Below are positions 16,992 through 26,016 of a DNA stretch of 64,000 nucleotides, piece by piece. Under the pieces are notes generated by a model. That model was not told where the DNA came from. It ran no database searches and worked only from the letters and a program-made list of their open reading frames with translations. The stretch covers positions 1-64,000 of the forward strand of contig NZ_LMWH01000238.1 of the NCBI RefSeq assembly GCF_001507435.1, given 5' to 3'. Source of the stretch: Streptomyces sp. NRRL F-5122. GTDB lineage: Bacteria > Actinomycetota > Actinomycetes > Streptomycetales > Streptomycetaceae. The translations under genes were made by a program, and so were the position numbers. The first letter of the stretch is position 1. The number at the start of each line of letters is the position of its first letter.

Positions 16992-17333
16992 TCAGCAGCG
17001 CAGGACGACCGTGCGCAGGGCGTGCAGCGTGGGTGAGTGCGACGCCCCGGGGAGGACGGGCACGGAGCCCTCGGGGCCGGACGGCCTGGCGCCGCCCGGC
17101 GGGCCCGGCCGCGAGGAGGCGAGGGCGCGGTGGCCCTGGGGGTTGGCCGGCGCCGGGGTCGCGGCGAGCTGCTCGTACTCCGCGTCGCAGGTCTGAGCCG
17201 TGGACGTCGGGAGTGAGTCGGCCGTCACCGCCCCGGTGTGCGCGCCGGCCGTCAGCAGCGCGACCAGCACCACGAGCGCCCGCAGCCAGGCGTACCGGCG
17301 GGCGGTGCGCGGGGCGTACGGGGTGCGGCTCAC
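16992..17333 (-). CDS. Small secreted protein (113 aa)
   Basis: 113 aa with an Arg-rich N-terminus and hydrophobic core (about 17-35, LRALVVLVALLTAGAHTGAV) typical of a signal peptide. A short mature region follows with two cysteines (TCDAEYEQL and the C-terminal residue). High third-position GC supports coding. GTG start without a good ribosome binding site. Function unknown. Confidence 0.55.
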   Translation of the reverse strand: MSRTPYAPRTARRYAWLRALVVLVALLTAGAHTGAVTADSLPTSTAQTCDAEYEQLAATPAPANPQGHRALASSRPGPPGGARPSGPEGSVPVLPGASHSPTLHALRTVVLRC

Positions 17334-17427
17334 GAGAGGTCATCTGCCCGCTTGGCGAGCATCGTTCATCGTGTCGTCCTCGAAACCGCCCGCTCGGCGT
17401 ACGTTCCGTGCGTGATGTTGACGCCAA

Positions 17428-18105
17428 TCAGACGGTACGAGGAATGTGCTGCGCGCGGCTCCGGATCCGGATCGCCGTGACGATCTCGACGACACCGACC
17501 ACGAGCAGCCACCAGCCCGCCACCAGAGTGAGCACGGCGATCGAGGCGAACGGCGAGACGATCAGCACGATCCCGGCGACGAAGGTCACGACACCGAGGA
17601 AGATCTGCCAGCCGCGCGCCGGTACCGCGGGGTCGTGGGCGGCCGCCATGGTCTGGGTGATCCCGCGGATCAGCCAGCTGATGCCGATCCACAGCGCGAG
17701 CAGCAGAACCGATTCCATGGGGCCACGGAAGCAGAAGAGGCCCAGCAGGATCGAAAGCGCACCGCTGATGAAGGCCAGGACACGCAGCGAGGTGGCTTTG
17801 TGCGTGCCGAAGGCGGAGGCCAGCTGGAGCACACCGCTGATGATCAGGTAGAGGCCGAAGAGAACTCCCGCGGCGAGCAGGGACGGTCCCGGCCAGACCA
17901 GGACCAGGATCCCCAGGATCAGGGACGCGACGCCGGTGGCCAGGACGACCTGCCAGGCCGTGCGGGACAAGTAGTGCAGGACTCCCTCGAAGGGTGGTTC
18001 GACATCATGCGACGCGGGCCTCGGTGTGTGCGGGTCACGCGTGGCGTGGACGCGGCGGTCGTCGTATTCGGATTCCCGGGGGGAGCCGCTCGGTGCCTCG
18101 GTCAT
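17428..18105 (-). CDS. HdeD/DUF308-type membrane protein
   Basis: 225 aa from ATG 18105. A hydrophilic, acidic N-terminal 45 residues precedes six hydrophobic helices with short Gly-rich loops (VVLATGVASLILGILVLVWPG, then LLAAGVLFGLYLIISGVLQLASAF and others), the pattern of the HdeD family. Enteric HdeD is linked to acid resistance; in actinobacteria the role is unknown. It lies 60 bp downstream of the HhH-GPD gene, possibly co-transcribed. Confidence 0.85.
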   Translation of the reverse strand: MTEAPSGSPRESEYDDRRVHATRDPHTPRPASHDVEPPFEGVLHYLSRTAWQVVLATGVASLILGILVLVWPGPSLLAAGVLFGLYLIISGVLQLASAFGTHKATSLRVLAFISGALSILLGLFCFRGPMESVLLLALWIGISWLIRGITQTMAAAHDPAVPARGWQIFLGVVTFVAGIVLIVSPFASIAVLTLVAGWWLLVVGVVEIVTAIRIRSRAQHIPRTV

Positions 18106-18164
18106 GGTCCATGCTGGGACCGGGCTCGAACACTCCGCCAGCCGGGTGGGCCAACCGGCTGACG

Positions 18165-18758
18165 CTAGCGGCCCGCCGTCTTGGCGGCCTTCGCCGCCGC
18201 CTTCAGTTCCTGCTTGTACGCACGGACCTTCGCCAGTGACGAAGGACCGGTGATGTCGGCGACGGAACGGAACGACTTGTCCTCGCCGTAGGGCCCCGCG
18301 GACTCCCGCCACCCCTCCGGCCGCACGCCCAGCTGCTTGCCGAGCAGGGCGAGGAAGATCTGCGCCTTCTGCTTTCCGTAACCGGGCAGTTCCTCGAGCC
18401 GCTTCAGCAACTCCCGCCCGCTGCCGACGCCTTTCCAGACGGCCTCGGGGTCACCGTCGTAGTGCTCGACGAGGTACTGGCACAACTGCTGGACGCGCTT
18501 GGCCATGGAGCCGGGGTAGCGGTGCACCGCCGGCTTCTGCGACAACAGGGCGGCAAAGGCCTCCGGGTCCCGCGCCGCGATCTCGTGCGCGTCGAGTTCG
18601 TCCGTGCCGAGCCGCTGTGCGATGGTCCACGGCCCCTTGAACGCCCACTCCATCGGAACCTGCTGGTCCAGCAGCATCCCGATCAGCGCGGCGAGCGGAT
18701 TGCGTCCGAGGAGCGCGTCGGCCTCGGGATCCTGGGCGAGATGCAGGGTGACGTCCAT
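18165..18758 (-). CDS. HhH-GPD-type base-excision repair protein
   Basis: 197 aa. A helical glycosylase-like fold with the helix-hairpin-helix LEELPGYGKQKAQIFLALLGK (about 121-141) and the early LAALIGMLLDQQVPMEWAF helix of this actinobacterial group. HhH-GPD proteins are DNA glycosylases or AP lyases; the base recognised by this subgroup is not known to me. No iron-sulphur cysteines. Full length for the subgroup. Confidence 0.85.
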   Translation of the reverse strand: MDVTLHLAQDPEADALLGRNPLAALIGMLLDQQVPMEWAFKGPWTIAQRLGTDELDAHEIAARDPEAFAALLSQKPAVHRYPGSMAKRVQQLCQYLVEHYDGDPEAVWKGVGSGRELLKRLEELPGYGKQKAQIFLALLGKQLGVRPEGWRESAGPYGEDKSFRSVADITGPSSLAKVRAYKQELKAAAKAAKTAGR

Positions 18759-18782
18759 GCCCCGATGATCCCGCGTGCCGGC

Positions 18783-19511
18783 TCAGGTCGCGCGCCAGTA
18801 CCCCAGAGCGTGCAGCCGCCGTGCCGGGACGCCCAGTTCCTTGCGCGCGTACGCACTCAGCGTGCGTGTCGTCGCCGTGTCGCAGGCGATCCACACATAG
18901 GGCTGCGGGGCGGCCTCCAGCAGGCCCGGCAGGGCCGATTTCACCTCGGCGACCAGTTGGGCGCCGTCGTCCCCGCGGGGGACGGCGCGCAGCTCGTGGC
19001 GAGCGGGATCGATGCGCAGCGGGAGACCGTCCGGTGCCCCCTCGAACCACACCGTCGCCGGGGTGGGGGCCAGCGCCGAGAGGAGGGAGTTCAGCGCGGG
19101 CAGCGAGGCAGGGTCGGCCATCGCGAAGACGTGCGAGGGCTCCGGTTCGGGTCGGTGGAAGGCGGTGCCCTGGACCGTGGCCTCCACGGTGTCGCCGGGC
19201 TTCGCGGCCCGTGCCCAGTCGGCGGCGCGCCCGTCGTGGAGGGCGAACTCCAGGGTCAGGGTGCCGGACGTCGGGTCCGGGTCGACCAGGGTGTAGGCCC
19301 GTTGGTGCGGACGGCCCGGGCCCGGGAACCACAGCCGCACCCACATCGTGGGATGCACACCGGTCGCCGCGAGCATTCCGCCGTCGGTCAGGCGCAGCCG
19401 CCGGTAGTGCGGGGTGACGTCCTCCGTGTCGGTCACGGTGAACACGAAGTCCTTTGCACGCAGCAGCCTGAGGACCGTGCCCTCCCAGCCGCGCCCCTGC
19501 CCCTGACCCAT
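18783..19511 (-). CDS. Siderophore-interacting protein (ferric-siderophore reductase-like flavoprotein)
   Basis: 242 aa. An N-terminal FAD-binding barrel with the flavin motif RAYTLVD (about 71-77) and a C-terminal SIP/NAD(P)-like domain (VWFEGAPDGLPL..., YVWIACDTATTRTLSAYARKELG). This family releases iron from imported ferric siderophores by reduction. It is transcribed divergently from the acylase-acyltransferase fusion across a shared iron box at 19551-19569, so both should be induced by iron shortage. It ends 24 bp before the HhH-GPD gene. Confidence 0.9.
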   Translation of the reverse strand: MGQGQGRGWEGTVLRLLRAKDFVFTVTDTEDVTPHYRRLRLTDGGMLAATGVHPTMWVRLWFPGPGRPHQRAYTLVDPDPTSGTLTLEFALHDGRAADWARAAKPGDTVEATVQGTAFHRPEPEPSHVFAMADPASLPALNSLLSALAPTPATVWFEGAPDGLPLRIDPARHELRAVPRGDDGAQLVAEVKSALPGLLEAAPQPYVWIACDTATTRTLSAYARKELGVPARRLHALGYWRAT

Positions 19512-19550
19512 CGCGCCCCCACTCGTCGTTTACGATTCCATCCCAGTAAC

Positions 19551-19569
19551 TTAGGTAAGCCTAACCTAA
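19551..19569. promoter_or_regulatory. Iron box (DmdR/IdeR/DtxR operator)
   Basis: TTAGGTAAGCCTAACCTAA is a 19-bp near-palindrome, very close to the actinobacterial iron-box consensus TTAGGTTAGGCTAACCTAA. It lies 18 bp before the acylase-fusion start and 39 bp before the siderophore-interacting protein start, so one site can repress both promoters when Fe(II) is plentiful. Confidence 0.93.
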
Positions 19570-19587
19570 AGAATTGAGGGGTCACAG

Positions 19588-22275
19588 GTGCCCACCGAGA
19601 TCTACCGCGATGCCTGGGGCATCCCGCATCTGCGTGCCGACGACACAACGGCCCTCGCCCGGCTCCAGGGCCGGGTCACGGCCCTGGACCGGGCCTGGCA
19701 GCTGGAGGTCGAGCGGCACCGGGCGCAGGGCACCTCCGCCTCCTTCCTCGGCACACCCGCCCTGGCCTGGGACACGCTCGCCAGACGCGCCCGGCTCGAC
19801 GACACGGCCAGACGCTGCTTCGCCGCGCTGGAGCGGCACGACCCCGAGACCGCGCGATGGGTGCGCGCGTACACCGACGGAGTGAACGAGGGGCTGGCCG
19901 AAGGGGCCCGTCGTACCCCCGAGTTCGGCACGACGGGACTTGTCCCGGGGCGGTGGGAGCCCTGGCATCCCCTCGGCGTGTGGCTCGGCACCCACATCCT
20001 GTTCGCCGGCTTCCCGGCCAAGCTCTGGCGCGAGGAGGCCGCGCGGTGCCTCGGCGACGAGGCGATCGGCCTCTTCGCCACCGACGGGCCGGGCACGTCG
20101 GGCAGCAACGGCTGGCTCGTGACCGGCGAGCACACGGTCACCGGGCGGGCCATCGTCGCCGGAGACCCCCATCGCTTCATCGAGGACCCCGGCGTCTACC
20201 AGCAGATCCACCTCGCCTGCCCCGAGTTCGACGTCGTCGGCCTCGCCGTCCCCGGCATCCCCGGCATCGCGCACTTCGGTCACACGGGCCCCGTCGCCTG
20301 GGCGATCACCAACGCGATGGCCGACTACCAGGACCTCTACCGCGAGCGTCTGCGGCGCACGGCGGACGGCGGCGTGGAGGCGCTGGACCCGGACGGCACA
20401 TGGCGTGCTGCGGTCAGGCTGGTGCAGACGGTCGAGGTGGCCGGAGGCGATCCGGTCGAGGTCGAGGTGATCGAGACCGGGCGGGGCCCGGTCGTCGTCG
20501 GCGGCCCGGAGTCCGCGGGCACCGGCACGCGCCCGCAGGCTGCCGTCTCCCTGCGCCATCCGCCCCGGGTCACCGAGCGCCTCGGTTTCGGCGCCCTGCT
20601 CCCCCTGCTGCGCGCCCGGCGCGTCGCCGATGTGGACCGCGCGCTCGATCTGTGGGCCGAGCCCGTCAACGTCGTGCTGGCGGCGGACGTCGACGGCGGT
20701 GTGCTCCACCGGGTGGCCGGAGTGGTGCCCTGGCGCGGCGGGAAGGGCCGGTCGCGGCTCGTTCCCGCCTGGGAGCCCGGGCACGAGTGGCGGGGGTGGC
20801 ACGACATGCCCCGGGGGGACGTCGAGAACGGCATCGCCGTGATGGCCAACCAGCGTGGACCGGCCGCCCCCCTCGGCGTCGAGTTCGCCCCCGGCCACCG
20901 GGCCGACCGTATCCGCGAGCTGCTGGAGCGGAAGCCGCGGTGGTCCGCGGGGGAGATGCCGGCCGTCCACATGGACACCCGTCTCGCGTCCGCCGCTCCG
21001 CTGCTCGACCGCCTCCGCGCCCTCGACGGCCTCACTCCCGGGGCGGGTGCGCTGCGCGACGTCCTGCTGGCCTGGGACCGGCACATGGACGCGGACAGCG
21101 GTGCCGCGGCGGTCTACGCGGCGGTGCGCGGCGCGGTCGTACGGCGGCTCGCCGCGCACCCCGCCTTCGCCGAACTGGCCGCCGCCCCGTCCCCGTATCC
21201 GGAGGTCTTCCTGCCCTGGCTCGCCCTTCTGCCCCGGATCGGCTTCGCCCTCGAACACCTGCTGGCCGCCGAGGACCTCTACGGCGTCGACCGCGCCGCG
21301 ATCGTGCGGGAGGCGGTGGAGGAGGTCGCCGTGAACCCGCCGCGGGGAACCTGGGGCGACACCCACCGGCTCGCCCCCTGGCGGGCGACGCCCGGGACGC
21401 CGTACGAGGAACCGGGTCTGTCCGGGGACCACGACTGCGTCCTGTGCACGTCCTGCGTCCCCGGCCTGACCGATCTGAGCGCACGCGGCCCGGCCGCCCG
21501 CTATGTCTGGGACCTCGCCCGCCGCGACGACAGCCTCTGGGTGGTCCCCCTCGGCGCCCTGGGCGTCCCGGGCTCGCCCCATCACCGCGACCAACTGCCC
21601 CTGTGGCTCGAGGGGGAGCTGGTCCCGGTCGTCACCGACTGGGACCGTCTGACGAAGGAGGCACCGACGGCCGCCGAGCCGTACGCCGCCCACCGCGAGG
21701 CCGTCCACGAGGAGCTGGTCGAGGGCTTCGGCGCGGTCCGCATCGTGCCCCTGGACCCCCGGGCCGACCTGGATGTCGTCCATGGCTGGGTGAGCGAGGA
21801 ACGCGCCTCCTTCTGGGACATGACCGGGCTGACGAAGGAGCAGGTGGGCGAGATCTACGCCCATATGGCCACGCTGGACACCCATCACGCCTTCCTCGCC
21901 GTCAAGGACGGCGAGCCGGTCGCGCTCCTGCAGACCTACGAGCCGGAGGCCGACCGGGTCGGCGCGTGCTACGCGGTCGAACCAGGCGACATCGGTGCCC
22001 ACCTCCTCCTCGCGCCCCCCGGCTCCACCGGCGCGCGGGCAGGCTGGACTTCGGCCCTGCTGACCGCCTTCACCTCGTACATCCTGGACGGCCTCGGCCG
22101 GCGACGGGTGGTGGTCGACCCCGACGAGCGCAACGAGAAGGCGATAGCCCGCTTCCTGCGTCAGGGCTTCGTCCCCGGCCCGGCCGTCGTCCTGCCCGAG
22201 GTCGACCTGCCGGACGTCCACCTCCCCGAGAAGCGGGCGCGGCTCGCGTTCCTCACCCGTCCGGTGAGGCCCTAG
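19588..22275 (+). CDS. Penicillin acylase (Ntn hydrolase) fused to siderophore-type N-acyltransferase
   Basis: 895 aa. Residues 1 to about 690 are a penicillin-acylase/AHL-acylase-type Ntn hydrolase: the GSN motif at 172-174 gives Ser173 as the probable autocatalytic cleavage site and nucleophile (SNGWLVTGEHTVTGR follows), and the family NVVLAADVDGGVLHRVAG stretch lies near 366-383. Residues about 716-895 are an IucB/AlcB-like acyltransferase (DLDVVHGWVSEERASFWDM then FLAVKDGEPVALLQTY and a GFVPGP end), as used to acylate N-hydroxy-diamines. No signal peptide is visible, whereas classical acylases are exported, so the protein is probably cytosolic. GAGGGG lies 6 nt before the GTG. Iron-box control and the divergent siderophore-interacting gene suggest siderophore acyl-group tailoring. 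A penicillin-amidase-like gene, desG, has been proposed for phenylacetylated desferrioxamines; this may be related, but I am not sure. Confidence 0.88.
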   Translation: MPTEIYRDAWGIPHLRADDTTALARLQGRVTALDRAWQLEVERHRAQGTSASFLGTPALAWDTLARRARLDDTARRCFAALERHDPETARWVRAYTDGVNEGLAEGARRTPEFGTTGLVPGRWEPWHPLGVWLGTHILFAGFPAKLWREEAARCLGDEAIGLFATDGPGTSGSNGWLVTGEHTVTGRAIVAGDPHRFIEDPGVYQQIHLACPEFDVVGLAVPGIPGIAHFGHTGPVAWAITNAMADYQDLYRERLRRTADGGVEALDPDGTWRAAVRLVQTVEVAGGDPVEVEVIETGRGPVVVGGPESAGTGTRPQAAVSLRHPPRVTERLGFGALLPLLRARRVADVDRALDLWAEPVNVVLAADVDGGVLHRVAGVVPWRGGKGRSRLVPAWEPGHEWRGWHDMPRGDVENGIAVMANQRGPAAPLGVEFAPGHRADRIRELLERKPRWSAGEMPAVHMDTRLASAAPLLDRLRALDGLTPGAGALRDVLLAWDRHMDADSGAAAVYAAVRGAVVRRLAAHPAFAELAAAPSPYPEVFLPWLALLPRIGFALEHLLAAEDLYGVDRAAIVREAVEEVAVNPPRGTWGDTHRLAPWRATPGTPYEEPGLSGDHDCVLCTSCVPGLTDLSARGPAARYVWDLARRDDSLWVVPLGALGVPGSPHHRDQLPLWLEGELVPVVTDWDRLTKEAPTAAEPYAAHREAVHEELVEGFGAVRIVPLDPRADLDVVHGWVSEERASFWDMTGLTKEQVGEIYAHMATLDTHHAFLAVKDGEPVALLQTYEPEADRVGACYAVEPGDIGAHLLLAPPGSTGARAGWTSALLTAFTSYILDGLGRRRVVVDPDERNEKAIARFLRQGFVPGPAVVLPEVDLPDVHLPEKRARLAFLTRPVRP

Positions 22276-22285
22276 CCTGCGTGCC

Positions 22286-22765
22286 GTGACCCCTGACGAC
22301 CTCGTCGCCCACTACGGCCTGGAACCGATCCCGCGTGAGGGCGGGAGGTTCCGGCGCACCTGGGCGGGACCCCCGCTGCCCGACGGACGCCCGGCGGGCA
22401 CCGCCATCGTCGCCCTGCTGACCGCCGAGCCGGACGACTACTCGGCGCTGCACCGCCTTCCGGCGGACGAGGTCTGGCACTTCTACCTCGGCGATCCACT
22501 GGAGCTGCTGCTCCTCGGCGCCGACGCGAGCGTGCGGACGGTTGTCCTGGGACCGGACGTCCTCGGGGGCCAGAGCGTCCAGTTCACCGTGCCGGCGGGC
22601 ACCTGGATGGGCGGCCGGGTCGCCGCGGGCGGGTCGTGGACGCTCTTCGGGTGCACCATGGCGCCGGGCTTCACCTACGAGGGCTACGAACACGGTGACG
22701 CGGCCGGGCTGACGGCGCGCTATCCGGCCGCAGCGGCCCGGATCGCGGGACTGTGCCGGTCATGA
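22286..22765 (+). CDS. DUF985-family cupin protein
   Basis: 159 aa, full length for the DUF985 cupins: an LVAHYGLEPIPREGGRFRRTW opening, the SALHRLPADEVWHFYLGDPLELLLL cupin motif with metal-type histidines, and FTVPAGTWMGGRVAAGGSWTLFGCTMAPGFTYEGYE. Reaction unknown. TAGCCT at 22273-22278 gives leaderless spacing to the GTG, and this hexamer overlaps the stop of the upstream fusion gene, so it may have its own promoter as well as read-through. Its stop overlaps the next start (ATGA). Confidence 0.88.
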   Translation: MTPDDLVAHYGLEPIPREGGRFRRTWAGPPLPDGRPAGTAIVALLTAEPDDYSALHRLPADEVWHFYLGDPLELLLLGADASVRTVVLGPDVLGGQSVQFTVPAGTWMGGRVAAGGSWTLFGCTMAPGFTYEGYEHGDAAGLTARYPAAAARIAGLCRS

Positions 22766-23526
22766 GCGGATTGCTGAGGGGACAGGTTGCCCTGGTGACC
22801 GGCGCGGGCGCAGGCGTCGGACGCGGGATCGCGCTGCGGTTCGCCGAGGAGGGCGCGGCCGTCGCGGTCCACTGCCGCACATCGGTTTCCGGGGCGCACG
22901 ACGTGGCCGCGCGCATCCGTGACATGGGTTCCCGTGCCGTCGTCCTCCAGGCCGACCTCACCGTCGAGGACGCCTGCGCGCGGCTGGTCCAGGACGCGGC
23001 CGACTGGGGCGGCGGAAGGCTGACGGCACTGGTCAACAACGCGGGCGTGCAGCCCACGCAGGACCTGTTCGGGATGACGGCCGCCGACTGGCGGGCCGTT
23101 TTCGACGCCAACCTCTCGAGCGTGTTCGCCTGCACGCAGGCGGCGGTGGAGGTGATGCGCGCGACGGGCGGCGGCAGCGTCACGCACATCGCCTCCATCG
23201 AGGCCACGCATCCGGCGCCCCTGCACGCCCATTACTGCGCGTCCAAGGCGGCTGTGGTCATGCATGCGAGGTCGGCCGCCCTCGAGTACGGCCCTCAGGG
23301 GATCCGCGTCAACACGGTCTCGCCCGGACTCATCGACCGCGAAGGGCTGGCGGAGGACTGGCCCGAGGGGGTGCGCCGCTGGCGCGGTGCCGTGCCCACC
23401 GGCCGGCTGGGGCGCCCCGAGGACGTCGGTGACGCCTGTGTGTTCCTGGCCTCGCCGCTCGCCTCCTGGATCACCGGTCACGACCTGGTGGTGGACGGCG
23501 GTGTGTCGGCCCGGCCCACGTGGTGA
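22762..23526 (+). CDS. SDR family oxidoreductase
   Basis: 254 aa classical short-chain dehydrogenase/reductase. NAD(P) motif TGAGAGVGRG (about 13-22), NNAG at about 92-95, catalytic serine in THIASIEA and YxxxK as YCASK. A Rossmann fold of usual length with the terminal VVDGG. It overlaps the cupin gene by 4 bp (ATGA), so the two are translationally coupled. Closest in type to 3-oxoacyl-ACP reductase/glucose dehydrogenase-like SDRs; substrate not readable. Possibly part of the iron-controlled transcript. Confidence 0.92.
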   Translation: MSGLLRGQVALVTGAGAGVGRGIALRFAEEGAAVAVHCRTSVSGAHDVAARIRDMGSRAVVLQADLTVEDACARLVQDAADWGGGRLTALVNNAGVQPTQDLFGMTAADWRAVFDANLSSVFACTQAAVEVMRATGGGSVTHIASIEATHPAPLHAHYCASKAAVVMHARSAALEYGPQGIRVNTVSPGLIDREGLAEDWPEGVRRWRGAVPTGRLGRPEDVGDACVFLASPLASWITGHDLVVDGGVSARPTW

Positions 23527-23650
23527 CGGGGCCTGCGGCCATGATGACCTCACGCATGTACGGGTGGGGGGATCGCCGCCGCGCTGAGCGCTGCGGACGC
23601 ACCGTCCGTACGTAACCGGGACCCGGGACGGCGGATACGGGAGACAAGAC

Positions 23651-25603
23651 GTGGGCGCAGGACTGGTGGGTGACGGGAGATCGGTGGCGGTGGCGGGCGG
23701 GCGACGGCCGTGGCACCTCGTGTTCGTGCTGCTCGTCGTTCCCCTGCTGCTCCTCGCGGGGGGTGGTTCCGCTTCCGCGCACGCCGTCCTGAAGGACGTC
23801 GACCCGGTGGACGGCAGTGTGCTGAAGACGTCGCCCGAGGCGGTCACCCTCACCTTCTCCGAATCCGTCGGACTGCTGGATGACTCCATTCGCGTGTTCG
23901 ACCCGGGCAACCGCCGGGTCCACACGGGCGAACAGGAGCACGCGGACGGCCGCGCGGACACCGCGCGCGTCACGCTCCCCCGACTGCCGCAGGGCAGTTA
24001 CATCGTGGCCTGGCGCGTGGTGTCGGCGGACAGCCATCCGGTGTCCGGGGCGCTCACGTTCTCCGTCGGCAAGCCCTCCGCGACGACCGCGGTGCTGCCG
24101 TCCGACGAGGCCCAGGACGCCGCCACCACGACGCTCTACGACATCGCCCGCTACGTCGCCTACGGCGGCCTGGCCCTGCTGCTCGGCGTCCTTGTGTTCG
24201 CGATGGCGACCGGTGCGGGAGTGGCCCGCGGTCTGCTCGTGGGCGGTTGGTGGACCCTGCTGACGGCCACGGTGGCACTGCTGCTGCTCCGGGGACCGTA
24301 CGAGCGCGGCAGCGGCCCCACGACGGTCTTCGAACTTCCGGTGCTGCGCGAAACGGCGACGAGCCGGCTGGGGATCGCGCTGCTCGTGCGGCTCGTGCTC
24401 CTCGGTGTCGCGGCCGCGCTCGCGGGGCGCGCGGGGCTGACGCCGGCGCACGGCCGGGGGCCGGATACCGACGGCGAGCGGGCCGCCGGCGCGGTGGAGA
24501 CGGTGGGTGGTCCGGCCGTCGGCGCACGGCTGCGGTTCGCGGTCGTGACGCTGCTGTCGCTCGCACTGGCGCTCACCTGGGCGGTGGCGGAGCACGCCTC
24601 CGCGGGCATCCAGGTCCCGCTCGCGATGACCTCGGCGGTGCTGCATCTACTGGCGATGGCGGTATGGCTCGGAGGCCTGGCCGCGCTGCTCACGGCGCTG
24701 TACCGGACGCCCGACGAGCTTCCCGCGGCCGCGGTGGCCCGCTTCTCGCGCCTGGCCCTGGCAAGCGTCGCCGTGCTGGTGGCCACCGGCGTCTACCAGT
24801 CCTGGCGCGGCCTCGGTTCCCTCGACGCGCTCACCTCCACCCAGTACGGCAGGCTGCTGGCCGCGAAACTGGTGGCGGTCGTGCTGCTGCTGGCGGCGGC
24901 CGCGTACTCGCGGCGCTGGATCGCACGGCTCGCGATGCCGGCCGCGGTGGCGGTGCCGCGGCGGGTGCCCGAGATGGTGGGGGCGGCGGGGCGCGCGGAG
25001 ACCGCCGCGCGGGCCGCGCTCGTGGAGGAGCCGCGCACGGCCGAGGGCCCCGACGGCCCCACCGTGAACGCCGGCGCGGACCCCGAACCGGGAGGGCCGA
25101 GCGGCGAGGACCCGTCGCCGTACCGGAGTGCGTTGCGCCGCTCGGTGCTCGCGGAGATCACCATCGGGGTCGTGGTGCTCGTGATCACGACCCTGCTGAC
25201 GGGCGCACAGCCGGGCCGGGCGGTGTCCGAGGAGCAGGCGGCCCGGACCGCGTCCGAACAGACCCTCGGCTCCACCACGTTGATCCCCTTCGACGTGGGG
25301 ACGCCGGGCGGGCGGGGCAAGGTGCAGGTCGAACTGACGCCGAGTCGGGTGGGCGAGAACCAGGTCCAGATGGTGGTCTACGGACCCGACGGCGGCATCG
25401 CGACCGTGCCCGAACTGCGGCTGAGTTTCACGCTCGACGGACGGAAGATCGGCCCGCTGGACGCCAAGGTCGAGAACCGGGGCGGCTATTGGGCCGCCGA
25501 CGCGCTCAACCTCCCGCTGCCCGGCACCTGGACGATGAAGGTGACGGTCCGTACGAGCGCCATCGATCAGGTGACCGTGTCGAAGACCGTCCGGATCGGC
25601 TAG
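23651..25603 (+). CDS. CopC-CopD fusion, copper handling membrane protein
   Basis: 650 aa. Signal peptide/anchor (about 20-43), then an exported CopC beta-barrel starting HAVLKDVDPVDGSVL whose N-terminal His is the usual Cu ligand, with SADSHPVSGALTFSVG at its end. Then about eight transmembrane helices of the CopD type (LLHLLAMAVWLGGLAALLTAL carries the conserved H and WLGG). A Glu/Pro/Gly-rich insert (about 435-495) separates the last helix from a C-terminal extracellular beta domain (about 545-650). Family members import or buffer copper. GTG start with GGGAG upstream. Confidence 0.9.
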   Translation: MGAGLVGDGRSVAVAGGRRPWHLVFVLLVVPLLLLAGGGSASAHAVLKDVDPVDGSVLKTSPEAVTLTFSESVGLLDDSIRVFDPGNRRVHTGEQEHADGRADTARVTLPRLPQGSYIVAWRVVSADSHPVSGALTFSVGKPSATTAVLPSDEAQDAATTTLYDIARYVAYGGLALLLGVLVFAMATGAGVARGLLVGGWWTLLTATVALLLLRGPYERGSGPTTVFELPVLRETATSRLGIALLVRLVLLGVAAALAGRAGLTPAHGRGPDTDGERAAGAVETVGGPAVGARLRFAVVTLLSLALALTWAVAEHASAGIQVPLAMTSAVLHLLAMAVWLGGLAALLTALYRTPDELPAAAVARFSRLALASVAVLVATGVYQSWRGLGSLDALTSTQYGRLLAAKLVAVVLLLAAAAYSRRWIARLAMPAAVAVPRRVPEMVGAAGRAETAARAALVEEPRTAEGPDGPTVNAGADPEPGGPSGEDPSPYRSALRRSVLAEITIGVVVLVITTLLTGAQPGRAVSEEQAARTASEQTLGSTTLIPFDVGTPGGRGKVQVELTPSRVGENQVQMVVYGPDGGIATVPELRLSFTLDGRKIGPLDAKVENRGGYWAADALNLPLPGTWTMKVTVRTSAIDQVTVSKTVRIG

Positions 25604-25806
25604 CCGGCACTCGCGAACCACGTCCGCTCGCAACGGGTTTCGGAACGGTGCGGTGGTGACATGGTTCCGCTTGTGCACATCTGGTGGAGACGCGGCCGAC
25701 GGGCGATCCGCCGGTCGTCGCCGTCGCGCCCGTATACCGCCTGGGGGTCGCGCGCTCGCCGGCGTCCCGCGCCTGGGCGGTCAAACACGCTGTGTTCAAA
25801 CGGCCT

Positions 25807-25822
25807 TGGGAAGCGCTCTCCA
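25807..25822. promoter_or_regulatory. LacI/CebR-type operator
   Basis: TGGGAAGCGCTCTCCA is an interrupted palindrome around the AGCGCT core typical of LacI-family repressors of sugar operons in Streptomyces (the CebR site is TGGGAGCGCTCCCA). It lies 195 bp upstream of the solute-binding protein gene. No LacI gene is in the window. Confidence 0.5.
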
Positions 25823-25891
25823 CTGTTCGTTCGTCAACGGAGTCGATCAAGGCGATGTCGATTACGTTTCAAAAACGGGCCACGACAGCTC

Positions 25892-25921
25892 TTGACGTAT
25901 GACCGGACATGCGAGTCTTAT
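25892..25921 (+). promoter_or_regulatory. Putative sigma-70 promoter of the ABC operon
   Basis: TTGACG (25892-25897), an 18-bp spacer and TCTTAT (25916-25921), giving a leader of about 90 nt before the ATG at 26017. Read by eye only. Confidence 0.4.
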
Positions 25922-26016
25922 GACGGCCACGATGTTCGGTCGAGTTGGTTTCTGGTGGATTCTGACCCAAGTCCTCAGAGATCCGCCCGTGACCGACCCT
26001 GCCCCCAGGAGCCGTC

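Larger units (their letters stand above)
25604..26016. other. Intergenic control region of the sugar ABC operon
   Basis: 413 bp without a credible gene; its right half is AT-richer than its surroundings. It holds a LacI-type operator (25807-25822), a short palindrome AACAC-gct-GTGTT (25784-25796) and a promoter-like pair at 25892-25921. Confidence 0.6.

Noticed and set aside
25684..25902. 72-codon ORF in the gap before the sugar ABC operon
   Set aside because: It overlaps the LacI-type operator, has poor codon bias and no ribosome binding site.
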